Notes: a model not told the origin generated them from the letters alone. 64,000 nucleotides of DNA from Brettanomyces bruxellensis (GCF_011074885.1 NC_054689.1:248001-312000), one strand, 5' to 3'. Counted from the stretch's first letter, positions 51,504-61,829 are shown. A program made the numbers and translations.

Positions 51504-53168
51504 TTATCGTTGTTTAACCAATGAAGGCTTCAAAAGCTCGAAAGAGCACATCAATTTCTTGTTCACATTCATCACTGCACCCCAATTGTCAAACTCGCCA
51601 CAGTAATTTGGAGCAGAGAATACGGTTACTAGTTTTCTTTTGGCGTAAAATTCATAGCCCTGCTCAACCACCATGTGTCCTCTTACTATCAGATCCAGAT
51701 TGAATCTTTCGCAGAACCTGTTTACCACCTTCTTGCTAAAGCAGTATGAAACACCTCTATCGTTTTCTGACCAATCACCGTGATGACTTGCCAGTAAAGA
51801 TTGTATATGAGGAGGCGATGGTGCAGAGTGTGAGGAAAAAAAGCTTGACAATGAGCTCGTACTACTGGACGAAACACGTTGGTTTCCTGCCAGAATATAT
51901 CCTTCGGTAGATCCAGAAATTTGAGGATCAGACCATAATAGATCCGTCAGCAAACCTTCATCTGGAATGTCAGTAGGTCTTTGAATCATTTTGATTTTGT
52001 TCAAATCAGTAAGACTTGGAGAGAGTCCACCATGAACACAGAAAATTCTTCCCGCAATCGTAGCAGCAACTGGCATTGTGTTGAAAACGTCCACCATGTT
52101 TTTCCACGTCTTGATACTCGAACGTCTCTTACACTCATCGTAAAAGCCGTACATCCTTGTAATTCCGGCACTCTCGTGGTTTCCCCTTAAAAGAAAGAAG
52201 TTCTCAGGAAACTTGATCTTCAAGCAAAGAAGCAGCATGATTGTCTCCAACGACTGCTTTCCCCGATCCACGTAATCACCCATAAACAAGTAATTGGCGT
52301 GAGGTGGGAATCCGCACATCTTAAAGATTCGCAAGAGATCGTGGAACTGTCCATGAATGTCACCCGCAATTTTTACTGGTGCAGCTAGCTCAAGAAGCAT
52401 AGGCTGACTCATGAAAATCTCGCGGGCCTTCGAGCAGACAAATTTTATGTCTGAGGACGACAGTGGGAATTTCTTTGGTGTTTTCTTTGAGAGTCCAGTT
52501 TCTACAAGACGCTTAATGATTGCATCAATGTCCACCACTTTCGCGTTACCATGTTGATGCCTAGCATGTGCAGAACTCTGTGAATTTGAGTCGTTGAATG
52601 AGTGCTTCTTCTTCTTACCATGAACTGGAGAATTCCTCAAGCCCAAGTACTCCGGCAACTGACCCTGCTTTAAGCATGAATCAACATACACTTCTTTAGA
52701 AGAAAGTCTTGGAGTATTTTCAAACGAAATGCCGCCATTATCACCATGGTTGTAGGATTGTTCGGTATGGCCAATATGAACAGCAGGCTGCTGTTGAATT
52801 TTCAAGGGCACCGGCTGAGTGCACGTCATAGTTACAGGAGAAGATGAAGATGTGTTTGAATCCATGGATGATGAAAACGATGATGTGTATGAGATAGATG
52901 ATCCGGATGATGAAACTGAGGACGGTGAGTTCCCTTCATCAATGCCATCGGCAAACGGTCCACTGGAGACTGCATTCAATGACAGAATAGGCTTCGTAGC
53001 CGTATTGATGTGACTTCCGTTGCTTTCCCCTTGGTCTGTGTTGTCATACAAGTTGTTCGAGGGTCTCTTGTCGCTTTCAGAGGTTAAATTGTGATTTTCA
53101 ATTGCATTCAACACCTGTTCGTCGGGACTTTTGCGTTTGGACAAGCAGGAGTTGGCATTGTTACCCAT
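51504..53168 (-). CDS. PPQ1: PPQ1/SAL6-type PP1-like phosphatase with catalytic-domain insertion
   Basis: PP1-related Ser/Thr phosphatase of the fungal PPZ/PPQ group; yeast Ppq1 affects translation fidelity and mating signalling. The 554-residue product has a disordered N-terminal half (1-210), and the catalytic domain follows. Metal- and phosphate-binding motifs are all present: GDIHG, GDYVDRG, RGNHE, CVHGG, RGHMVVE, and [23 protein letters not shown]-type ending ([14 protein letters not shown]), [11 protein letters not shown] and RGHMVVE favour Ppq1 over Ppz1. Two oddities are seen. The protein begins MGNNANSC, a Ppz-like N-myristoylation context not present in S. cerevisiae Ppq1. A Ser-rich insertion of about 44 residues (about 417-462) also lies between WSDP and [10 protein letters not shown]. 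Adjacent CBC2 supports PPQ1 identity (YPL179 and YPL178 are neighbours). Confidence 0.87.
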   Translation of the reverse strand: MGNNANSCLSKRKSPDEQVLNAIENHNLTSESDKRPSNNLYDNTDQGESNGSHINTATKPILSLNAVSSGPFADGIDEGNSPSSVSSSGSSISYTSSFSSSMDSNTSSSSPVTMTCTQPVPLKIQQQPAVHIGHTEQSYNHGDNGGISFENTPRLSSKEVYVDSCLKQGQLPEYLGLRNSPVHGKKKKHSFNDSNSQSSAHARHQHGNAKVVDIDAIIKRLVETGLSKKTPKKFPLSSSDIKFVCSKAREIFMSQPMLLELAAPVKIAGDIHGQFHDLLRIFKMCGFPPHANYLFMGDYVDRGKQSLETIMLLLCLKIKFPENFFLLRGNHESAGITRMYGFYDECKRRSSIKTWKNMVDVFNTMPVAATIAGRIFCVHGGLSPSLTDLNKIKMIQRPTDIPDEGLLTDLLWSDPQISGSTEGYILAGNQRVSSSSTSSLSSFFSSHSAPSPPHIQSLLASHHGDWSENDRGVSYCFSKKVVNRFCERFNLDLIVRGHMVVEQGYEFYAKRKLVTVFSAPNYCGEFDNWGAVMNVNKKLMCSFELLKPSLVKQR

Positions 53169-54782
53169 CAGAGAGGCCTGGTTACCCCTTTGTAAATAAT
53201 TGTCCCCATTTTCAGTAATTTCGTTAGTGCTGTGCTCGTTGACACAGCTGTGTGTTTTGATATATCGTAAATTCCGTCGCGCAGACGGCGACGGGTCGGG
53301 ATCGTCATTGCCAGTAGATGATGCTACGGCAGAAGAGGAGCCAGAGGATTCATCTCTACTCGGGGTATTTCCATTCTTTCAAGGAGTGGTTGGCAAGGAT
53401 ATGAAAAAAACTAATGCTTGAGCCTTAAGCTTTCTTGACTGAGTTTTGGAAGTCGAAAGTAGTTTGAACAAGTATCACTCGATGTGAGTGCAATTAGAGT
53501 GAAGAAAATTTTTTAGGAAAAAAGTGTGTTTAATTCGACCAAATTTCTCTGTCTTTTTTACTTAAGAGCTTTAGCAATCTTAGAATATATGTCTATTGGT
53601 ATTTATTTGTTTTTGTATAAGTTTTTTTGTTGTTTTTCGATATCTAAATGTAAGTCCACTGGCAAGACGATAATGTACATTGAAGGGGCGGGCGTAGGTG
53701 AGAAAAAAAATATCCACGTATATATATATATATGGACTTGATATATGAAGTGCGGGTGTAACCCAATAATTTTCTTTCTCGTTTTTTATTGGAAATTGGG
53801 ATGGCGTCAGTGCTAGAGAAAAAAAAAAAAAAAAAAAAATTAGGAACACAAAATGTGGACAATTGCGTTACAGCCAAAGAATGTCTAGTGTTAGTAATGA
53901 AAATGAAATTCAGCCCGCGTTCACCCACCTCCAATTTCGGAAAAAACCAAAGTAATGCCGACATTAATGGTGGCTTGTGGGGTAAAAGCTTATCTTTTGC
54001 GCATATCGGAATTTCGACTTGTGTGTTTTTGAACACAGCAAATTAATTGTCAGCACTTCAGTCTTCCGACCAACCTATTCCCGTGTCTTAACACTACATT
54101 GTTAGTCAATTCTAACTTTTCGAAATATTTAAAAAAGCGATAAATAATGTTATTAGATGTAGCCTTGGGATGGCTTTAAGGTGGTGTTTCGTTTGCGTAA
54201 AGCCATATGGACCAAAATAAATAAAGCTTGTGCCTTTTCTCCAGTAGAGTTACATTGTAAATCAAATCTTACATTGGTAGCCCATCCGTATTTTTTTTTT
54301 AAGCATTGCCAAGCTACCTCTATTTGTTGGACACTAAACAATTGTGAAGGTTTCTTTATTCTAACAGTAGCACAAATTGGTAGTGTGACCTGAAATTGCA
54401 ATCTCCGGATTTTTTTTTTTCAAACGAGAAAAGGGTTTATTTCTTATGGAAGTCCTTCGCATTTTACATTTCCATATTAAATCGTTATAATTCAAAATGA
54501 CAACAATTAGGTGAGAAATTATAACTGACGTAGTAGGTCTTATTTGCGATGTGTTTTATGTGAGCTCTTAGAAGCGTTAGAATTGAGAGTATCCGTGGAA
54601 AGCATGTACATCCCTAAACCAAAACATAAAATCTTGAAAAGCTTTGGGTGCAATTTCCTTCCATCTTACTCTGAACTTTTTCTTTGATGAGGTTGACAGT
54701 TTCCAGGATAAGGAACTTTGTCTGATAGGCTTACACTGCGCCCTAACAGATTAGAACAAGCCTATATCTATATATTATTTCA
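53169..54782. other. Long divergent intergenic region PPQ1 / CBC2
   Basis: 1.6 kb without a credible gene. It contains a (TA)n tract (53719-53732), an A run of about 21 bases (53819-53839), and T runs near 54292 and 54411. An 82-codon minus-strand frame at 54153-54401 starts with TTG next to an AG, and resembles nothing known. Confidence 0.55.
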
Positions 54783-55805
54783 ATGCCTGACCTCAAGGAA
54801 TTCGATGCCCCGAACTTCTCCAGCTCGACTTTTCGATTGGATAGACCATCATCCTATCTTTTAGCGAAAGCAAGAAGAGATGACGAAAATGGTTACGACA
54901 ATTTGAAGAAGTCAATGAGTTCGGCAACTATTTATATAGGAGGGCTTACATTCACAACTACAGAGGAGCAACTATTTGAATTGTTTAATGACTGTGGATC
55001 CATAAAGCAAATTATTATGGGTTTAGATAAAAAAAAACTAACACCTGCAGGTTTCTGTTTCATTATATTTGACAAGCCTCGAAGCGCTCTGAATGCAGTC
55101 AAATTCATGAATAAAACAAAAATCAATGGAAAGCCAATGAATATTGATCTTGATCCAGGGTTTGAAGAAGGTAGACAATTTGGAAGAGGTGCCGATGGTG
55201 GTCAAAAACAGCGAATGTTTGGAAGAAGAAGATTCAGACCTAGACATTTTAACGGATATTCCCGAGGGGGAAGATCTCGGTATAATGAACGTAGAGAGAG
55301 GTGGTCCGGCGGCCGTGATAGGGTTGATAGCTTTAGAGATGAAGAGGAAGGATCAAGGCCTCGGTATGAAAGAGAGAGAGATACATATCGACCAGAAGGT
55401 AGGGAAGATTATCGTAACGAAAGAAGAAATGACTATAGATCAGATAGATACAGAGCAGATAATGATACTTACAGGGGTGATGATTCGTACACTCCAAACA
55501 ATTATCATCGGACTGATACATATATTCCAGAAGGTGGTGCAGAATATGCGAGAGAGAGAGATGCTCCTCCTCATTATCAAAGGGAAGGTTATAGGGACCA
55601 TTACAGAGACAATTACAGGGATAATTACAGGAAAGACTATTCTGGCAGACCTGAACGTGATGTCTATGTTCCGGAAATATCGAGAAGCAATCAGGATGAT
55701 TGGAATCCTGAAAATATTAGGGGTTCTAGTGAGGAGTTGCCACCACATTTAAGGGGAAGGACATTAGATAACGGTGGCAGTGACTTCCCACCGCAATCAA
55801 ATTAA
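54783..55805 (+). CDS. CBC2: Nuclear cap-binding complex small subunit Cbc2 (CBP20)
   Basis: Binds the m7G cap of nascent RNA together with Sto1/CBP80 and promotes splicing, 3' processing and export. The 340-residue product has the CBP20 N-terminal cap-loop segment ([20 protein letters not shown]). A single RRM follows at about 48-125, with RNP2 IYIGGL and RNP1 AGFCFIIF. The family signature [15 protein letters not shown] comes next. The remaining 190 residues are an Arg/Asp/Tyr/Gly-rich tail with many RDNYR- and YRxD-like units. S. cerevisiae Cbc2 is only 208 residues, so the tail is greatly extended here; it is low-complexity and likely disordered or condensate-prone (inference). The start is the first ATG. 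Confidence 0.94.
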   Translation: MPDLKEFDAPNFSSSTFRLDRPSSYLLAKARRDDENGYDNLKKSMSSATIYIGGLTFTTTEEQLFELFNDCGSIKQIIMGLDKKKLTPAGFCFIIFDKPRSALNAVKFMNKTKINGKPMNIDLDPGFEEGRQFGRGADGGQKQRMFGRRRFRPRHFNGYSRGGRSRYNERRERWSGGRDRVDSFRDEEEGSRPRYERERDTYRPEGREDYRNERRNDYRSDRYRADNDTYRGDDSYTPNNYHRTDTYIPEGGAEYARERDAPPHYQREGYRDHYRDNYRDNYRKDYSGRPERDVYVPEISRSNQDDWNPENIRGSSEELPPHLRGRTLDNGGSDFPPQSN

Positions 55806-56483
55806 GTAGTCCTTTATTCTGTAATGAGAAATATCAGAGCCGAAAACTGCTGAAAACGAGGAAATAATAAAATGAAGTAAAAATAAAAGTAAAAATAAAA
55901 TTAGCCCATAGTGTGGAACGTAAAACTCGCAAAAAAGAAGTTTATTCACGAACACTTACTTTCGCTGGCGTTTACAACATGGACAAAATTTTTTCCGAGC
56001 ATCTTCAGGTCACATTCCCTCTTTTCCAACATTTAGCTTTTTCTTCCTTTTTTCATATACTTTGAGCCTAATCGTGCTTAAAGATACAAGTCTTATAGTC
56101 GTGTCCGATAGATCATTCGTGAAAACCATTCAATTAACTTTCAAGAGCATTTGTTCCATATTTTTACACGAGATCGGCTGTTTTTAAAAAATCACCAGTA
56201 AATTAAACGTTGTTTATTCTTCATCCTCTTTTTTCTTACACTTGTAACTTGAACTTTGAAACCTTCTGCGAAATCGTGCAAGATCATATCAAGTATAAGA
56301 AACCACAAAAGCTGAACATTGGGTCCAACTGTTTCTTCTTATTTTTTTTTAAAAAAAAGGTTGCTTCTTCGGGTCAATACTTACTCGTTGAACATCTTAC
56401 CCTGACTCGTTTCATATCAACTTGAATTGGACCCTTTGTGAGGACTTAAACAATTTTGCATTTGCCGATATTTTTCCAAAACG
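55806..56483. other. CBC2-PTA1 intergenic region
   Basis: 678 bp between two rightward genes. It holds the CBC2 3' end (A-rich, with a degenerate AAAATAAAAGT repeat at about 55868-55900) and the PTA1 promoter. No gene was recognised. Confidence 0.6.
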
Positions 56484-58703
56484 ATGTCTTCAACAGAACA
56501 GGAGATTGAGGCACAAACGCAACAGATTGCGGAAGCTGCTAAATTGGCTTTTGACAATAATGAATACTTTGAGCAAGTCTTGCAAACAATTACAGCAATC
56601 AGTTTGGCCCAACCAGTCGAAGATACAACATTACAGCTCCCATGCATTGAGTTCATTTACAAGGTTTACTGCCTTAAGAAGATCAAATCTTTCGATCTCA
56701 GATGTAAATGTTCTCCGAAATTGATAGATGTACTTTGTCGATTGATTTTACCTCCAAGTCCAGAAGAGAGAAAGAACAGGAAGCATAACTATTTGATAGT
56801 TGAGAGGTGTATACGGATTTTGGGGTCCTCGTATGACCTAATATTTTATCATATGATTGATAATCCGGACAAAGAGAAATGGTTGAAACTTTGCAGGTTA
56901 AGAGATTTCATAGTATCAAAATGGCCTAGTGCTTATCCATTATTACCATACAACCGCGATCTTGATTGGTCAAGATCAATTGGCTGTAAAAACGCTATCA
57001 CACGTTTTATTGGTGTCATCATCAAAACGCACATACCACCACCATCTCCCAAAGGAAAGAATTCCGATGGTAATGCCATTGATATTTCTATTGCACTGGT
57101 AAACAAGGATCATCCATTTCTATACAACTCGAAAATTGGTGCTGAAGGTCATTTAATGCTTGGAAAGCTATTTGCTGTTCTTAGTGATGACATTTTACTT
57201 CCAACACCAGTTTTCTCAACTATAGTATCTGTCTTGATGGCTCTCTTTAGGTTGAGGCATAATGTGATTTCTGCAAAGTTTTTGAATTATGCCTTGGGAT
57301 ATGAGGCCGATTTAAGGAGATCGCCGAAATTTTGTTCAGACAAACTAAAATTAAAACTCAACCGAAGATTCAATGATCGGATTGACAAGATTCTTATATC
57401 GATGCTTCTAGATAAAGGGTTTATAAACAGGGATGCAAAACTTAAAACCAGATTTGAAAATAAACTTCACTTTTTGGTCGATAAAGCCAATACACAAAGA
57501 AAAAGAGGAATCATGAATGATATGACAGAGGAAGATGAGGAGGTGTTACAACATTTGAGGAAGAAAAGAAAGCTAGAGAAGAAGGCGGTGAAGGAAAAAA
57601 CAGTAGACTTTTACAATGAGGCTAAAGTCGCAAGAGATGACGAATACAAGGCTATATATTCTTTGATAAAGCCGGGTGATCCCTTGGAAAACTTTGACAT
57701 GTCAGCAATTTCTGCTGATCTCCTATCGCAAATGGTTATTACTGCTCTTCGCAGTGTAGAAGTTCCGAAATTTGTGAAAGCCTTAAATATAGTAGCTGAT
57801 CGATATATTGAAATAGTCACCAGAAATGACTATGCAGCAGCGGATACACAACCAGTTGTGACTGATCCTACCACATCTTCTGCTTCATCAAAAGCTGATA
57901 CACCAGCAACAGCTTCCGTGAAACAGGAGGAAGATGAGAATTCTGAGAGCTTTTCAGACGATGAGGTGTATACTGTACCTTTACCAAAAGCACTTAATGA
58001 GAAGCGAACCAAGGAACATATTAAAGTGATTATTGATAACTTTATAGGACTAGCGGACAAAACTGTAAAGGAAGGAGGTGAACATATGACCAATGATAAC
58101 TTGAACAAGTTGGCAATCTCAAAGTGGAAGAATGATTCCTGGTTAAAGATTTTATGTCGTCTTGCAACTAGAGGAACAAACTTGAACGGAGATGTTTCGA
58201 ACTACATCAGGGATAATTTACTTGCCTACTTTGAAGGTGATATTAAAGGAAGACTCTCCGGAGTTATTGAGTGGCTTAATGAAGAGTACTACAGTGCGAT
58301 GGTAAAAGTTGATGATTCAGGTTCAAAGGTTAAAGTTGAGGATAAAAAGGAGGCCGATCTTGCCGTTTATCTTAACTATACGGGTAAGATCCTAGATAAT
58401 CTGGTACCTTTTCTAGACGTTTCTGACAGGAAGATTTTCATAAGATTATTGAGTGAGCTACCATACTTGAATAAGGACATGATTTCCAAGATAAAATCCA
58501 TTTGCTTGGATCCTGCAAGAGTAAAGTTGGGATTTCAATCACTATTATATCTAATTATGTTCCGTCCACCAATTTTCAATGAATGTATTGAAGTTCTTAG
58601 AGATATGTACCAAGAAGCGTCTAAGAGTGGTAACGAATCCCTCGAAGGTTCATGCGTGAAACTACTAAAAAAGTATGATACAAAAAACAGCTACTCTTCG
58701 TAA
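56484..58703 (+). CDS. PTA1: Cleavage/polyadenylation factor subunit Pta1 (symplekin)
   Basis: Symplekin-family scaffold of the cleavage and polyadenylation factor; it links 3'-end processing to Ssu72 and the RNA polymerase II CTD. The 739-residue product has the N-terminal HEAT-like symplekin domain (about 5-300, with EERKNRKHNYLIVERCIRIL and the strongly typical RDFIVSKWPSAYPLLPYNRDLDW-like region). A charged linker follows (about 340-400, KKRKLEKKAVKEK). The C-terminal helical region holds an acidic, Ser-rich break at about 460-490. S. cerevisiae Pta1 is 785 residues. The gene converges on PRP9 with only 88 bp between the stops. The start is the first ATG after the intergenic region. Confidence 0.92.
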   Translation: MSSTEQEIEAQTQQIAEAAKLAFDNNEYFEQVLQTITAISLAQPVEDTTLQLPCIEFIYKVYCLKKIKSFDLRCKCSPKLIDVLCRLILPPSPEERKNRKHNYLIVERCIRILGSSYDLIFYHMIDNPDKEKWLKLCRLRDFIVSKWPSAYPLLPYNRDLDWSRSIGCKNAITRFIGVIIKTHIPPPSPKGKNSDGNAIDISIALVNKDHPFLYNSKIGAEGHLMLGKLFAVLSDDILLPTPVFSTIVSVLMALFRLRHNVISAKFLNYALGYEADLRRSPKFCSDKLKLKLNRRFNDRIDKILISMLLDKGFINRDAKLKTRFENKLHFLVDKANTQRKRGIMNDMTEEDEEVLQHLRKKRKLEKKAVKEKTVDFYNEAKVARDDEYKAIYSLIKPGDPLENFDMSAISADLLSQMVITALRSVEVPKFVKALNIVADRYIEIVTRNDYAAADTQPVVTDPTTSSASSKADTPATASVKQEEDENSESFSDDEVYTVPLPKALNEKRTKEHIKVIIDNFIGLADKTVKEGGEHMTNDNLNKLAISKWKNDSWLKILCRLATRGTNLNGDVSNYIRDNLLAYFEGDIKGRLSGVIEWLNEEYYSAMVKVDDSGSKVKVEDKKEADLAVYLNYTGKILDNLVPFLDVSDRKIFIRLLSELPYLNKDMISKIKSICLDPARVKLGFQSLLYLIMFRPPIFNECIEVLRDMYQEASKSGNESLEGSCVKLLKKYDTKNSYSS

Positions 58704-58791
58704 TGAACACTACGACTGAAATAACCCTCCTCTAAGTGATCCGTTAAATCGTATAGTCTATATAGAAGCAAGATTTTTCTCGCCAAAAATA

Positions 58792-60411
58792 TCAAAGTAG
58801 TCCCTGTTTTTTTAACTGCTCGTATGCCTTCCTACTCAATATGTTACCTTCACTATCTTCCACTTCATCAGATGATTCCTTAAAACGAACAGTTTGACGC
58901 TCCTTCTTTTCCACCTTATCTAATAAAGTCATAACACCTTTTATAGTACTTAGGTCCTTGAATTCACTAAAGTTCTTTGTAACACCTAGCATCCGTAAAC
59001 CTCTAATATGTTTTGGTTCTTGAAAATGTTGATGAAACCTGTTCCTGCCATGATATTCAAGGTCTCCACATATTTCGCAGCGATATTTGTTATTCAGACC
59101 CTGCGCTTTCCAAAGCCATAATGGTATTTTGTGACCATCTGGTCCAATTGCGATATTAGACGATGATGAGTAGTCATCTTCGTCTTCAAATGTTTCATTT
59201 TTACTTCCCTCATGGGCCTTCAATATTTCCTCTTCCTCATCGGAGTCAGTGTAAAAGTAATCGTTTTGCTCTTTGTTCATGTCTCTTTTACTAGACTGTT
59301 CAAATTGTCTTTCACGAACAGTCAATAAACCAACACGTTCAACTTCAGATTTTGTCCTTGAAAACTCAGAGGAAAGAGAAGTCGAAAGAAGCTCTTTAAT
59401 TATATACTCCTTCTTCAAAATTTCTCCTTTATGAGCTTTAGTCAAGGCCTTGTTGTGCTTTTTACCTTTAAGATGAGAGTTGAAAACAGTCTGTTTTGAG
59501 AACAGTTTTTCACAGGCCTTGCAATATATTTTATCATTCCTATTTTCAGCAAAATCTTCAGTCTCAAACTGTTTTTCTATTTGATCAAAGGACTTTTCTG
59601 GAAAGCCCAGTGGATTTATTTTAATCAGAAATGACTTTAGATACCTGCATAATACTGTAGTATAATAGAAATATTGTCCATCTGCTGTATCTTTTCGTAA
59701 ATTACTATCATCAAATGTGTCAATTTGATCAAGATATGCCAAATAAGATGGTATCTTATCATTAGATAAACTTGATTCTCGGGGCAACACAAGCCACATC
59801 TTATAAAACCTTTCCAAGTCTAGCATCTGACCAAAATTTTCCTGCTTCGAAAAGATATCTGAAAGTTTCAATTTGCCACTGTATGCACTCATAATATTAT
59901 GTTTATGATTCAATATGCTGGTGTCATTCGACTTAAGTGAGCCCTCTTTCTTAGCTTTCGAGTTTCTTGCCAAAAGTAATTCAGCATAGTTGGTATTTGA
60001 AGAATACATGTCATATAAATGAAGTTCATCACTGTTTCTGTTCTTGGCAACATCTTCTGGTGTATCCAAAATTTCCTGTAAATTGTTAGTGAACTTGCCA
60101 AGATCGTTCAAATTTCCTTGTTTGGAACTTCTAAGCTCGTGTTTCAATTCTTGTTCGTTCTCCTTTGAGGTAAGTATTGCTAGCTTTTCTAATTGCGACT
60201 TGTAACGATTGATGAAAGACTTAATTTCATGCTTTTGAATCATAGTGGCACCTTTTGCTGCCGCCTTTTTCCGTCCCAAAACGCCGATATCCAATGATCT
60301 TCGTGATGGACTATAAATATCTGGATTCAATCTTATTCTTTTAGTTATTGCATTCTCTATAAGTTCCAGATCCTGAAGAATCTCTCGCTCTTCTTCAAGA
60401 ATAGAAGACAT
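58792..60411 (-). CDS. PRP9: SF3a splicing factor subunit Prp9 (SF3A3)
   Basis: SF3a60-type subunit of the U2 snRNP, required for prespliceosome formation at the branch point. The 539-residue product has the N-terminal helical signature (ILEEEREILQDLELIENAI), then an SF3a60-binding-type middle region. One C2H2 zinc finger of the U1/matrin type is at about residue 298 (CKACEKLF...HLKGKKH). A second is at about 441 (CEICGDLEYHGRNRF...HFQEPKH), followed by HIRGLRMLGV. The C terminus GNILSRKAYEQLKKQGLL is nearly identical to yeast Prp9 (530 residues). It shares a 289-bp divergent promoter region with MED20. Confidence 0.95.
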   Translation of the reverse strand: MSSILEEEREILQDLELIENAITKRIRLNPDIYSPSRRSLDIGVLGRKKAAAKGATMIQKHEIKSFINRYKSQLEKLAILTSKENEQELKHELRSSKQGNLNDLGKFTNNLQEILDTPEDVAKNRNSDELHLYDMYSSNTNYAELLLARNSKAKKEGSLKSNDTSILNHKHNIMSAYSGKLKLSDIFSKQENFGQMLDLERFYKMWLVLPRESSLSNDKIPSYLAYLDQIDTFDDSNLRKDTADGQYFYYTTVLCRYLKSFLIKINPLGFPEKSFDQIEKQFETEDFAENRNDKIYCKACEKLFSKQTVFNSHLKGKKHNKALTKAHKGEILKKEYIIKELLSTSLSSEFSRTKSEVERVGLLTVRERQFEQSSKRDMNKEQNDYFYTDSDEEEEILKAHEGSKNETFEDEDDYSSSSNIAIGPDGHKIPLWLWKAQGLNNKYRCEICGDLEYHGRNRFHQHFQEPKHIRGLRMLGVTKNFSEFKDLSTIKGVMTLLDKVEKKERQTVRFKESSDEVEDSEGNILSRKAYEQLKKQGLL

Positions 60412-60700
60412 GATTGTCTGTTCAATATAAATATTCTTATATATTGGACCTCCTAGTACCCTTTTGCTTTAGTATTGATGAAAGGTGTGCTTCGCTGGAT
60501 AGATATAATTTCTCAGCTTAAAGAAAGGAAGAAATGAAAAATATTTAGCGACAATTTTCTTATGCGAGGAACGGCACAAAATTACACGATCGAGCAAGTT
60601 GATGTTGTTTTCACCATGATATTGCCCGGGTATAGTTTGTTTTTCGTGAGTTTGTTCATAAAACTGTTCTACTAGCTAATAGATGAGCTAAGAAAGCAAT

Positions 60701-61705
60701 ATGGTTACTGCGTAAGTAAGGTACTTCTGTACTACTCTAGTTTTCGTATTACTAACATTTCATAAATATAGTGTTTTATTTGTTCAACATGCTTCACCTT
60801 CAACTATAACCACTTTTCAGGATCAAATTTCCAACGAACTTCCTCAATTGTTAGGACATTGGAGCTTTGAACTGCAAATTTATCTTAATAATAAGTATTC
60901 AAAACCAGAACAAATAAGTACTACACAAGTTCCTAACCGATATCTGTATAACTTGAAACTTTCTTATTTGAAAGATAAGATACATAGTATCAGTATTATA
61001 AACAATAATAAATCAATTGTAACAGCAATACCCAACTCTGACAATGTTACAAATAGATTGGAGAAAGATTTAATAGATATGGAAAGGCAAAATGACAGAA
61101 CGGAACATATCGTTAAAGCACAAACTGAGGATGACGATTTTGTACAAGGTGCATTGAGAAAGAAGCAAGAAGACACAATTGAAGAAGCTCAAAGAAATAA
61201 ACTGCTTTTACAGCATATCAAGATGGGATGTTGCAGTAATCTTTCTGCGTATTCCGCTGAGACTTTTGAGGCATTGGTGTCCTCTAGATTACAGAGTTTA
61301 TGGGCATTAAAGCAGACAATCAAAGGTGAGGGTGGATTTGGATATATCATTAATGTTCCTTTAAAGCAAAGTGGAAATGATGATGATGAAACTGACAAAT
61401 TTAGATTAAGAACTAGTAATTGTTTTCTGCATGGAATATTTAAGGGATTCTTGATTGAGATAGAGCATATAGATGAAAAGGAAGATGAAAAGGAGAGGAT
61501 CGAAGATTTGCATCACAAACTCACCGACTTAGAAAAGAAGAACCGGCTAATCATGAGATTTACCAAGAGTATAGGAAAGATTAAGGAATTGATAGAAATG
61601 TATCACTTTCCCGAAGGAAACCTCTGTTTCAACGTTTTGAATGAGACGAAACTAGACTACCTCAGTGACCTTTGCCAACAGTATTGTGATGCATTGCAGT
61701 TCTAA
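60701..61705 (+). CDS. MED20: Mediator head subunit Med20 (Srb2), spliced
   Basis: Mediator head-module subunit that pairs with Med18 and Med8. Exon 1 is 60701-60711 (ATG plus two codons and two bases), and exon 2 is 60772-61705. Joining them gives 314 residues starting MVTAVLFVQHASPSTITTFQ, which parallels the Srb2 N terminus. The family core follows: SLWALKQTIKGEGGFGYII, then LHGIFKGFLIEIEHI. The C terminus LSDLCQQYCDALQF matches the end of Srb2. S. cerevisiae Srb2 has 210 residues. The extra length comes from a charged segment at about 85-135 and another near 245-275. Without the splice the ORF starts at an arbitrary internal codon and loses the conserved first strand. Confidence 0.9.
60712..60771 (+). 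other. Intron of MED20
   Basis: 60-nt spliceosomal intron with donor GTAAGT (60712-60717), branch box TACTAAC (60750-60756) and acceptor TAG (60769-60771). It follows the first 11 coding bases and splits an alanine codon (GC|T). The frame upstream of the acceptor does not extend to any other ATG that gives the family N terminus. Confidence 0.93.
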
Positions 61706-61829
61706 AATTATGTATGTTACGGCCGATTGCAGAGATATAAAGTACAATTTATTATTAGTAGCGGCTTCGAAGAAATAAAAAGCGATAGAAAGGGAATTAA
61801 AGTGTTGGTAGAGTTGAAAACAGTCAGAA

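Noticed and set aside
51504..53168. Assignment as PPZ1/PPZ2
   Set aside because: The N-terminal MGN would fit, but the C-terminal half ([26 protein letters not shown]) and the CBC2 neighbour fit Ppq1 better. The alternative is not fully excluded.
53644..54036. 130-codon minus-strand ORF
   Set aside because: It spans poly-A and (TA)n tracts that translate to runs of Phe and Ile/Tyr. This is low-complexity chance coding.
54153..54401. 82-codon minus-strand frame starting TTG after a TTTCAG acceptor-like site
   Set aside because: No upstream exon, donor or branch box was found, and the product resembles nothing known. It is consistent with a chance ORF.
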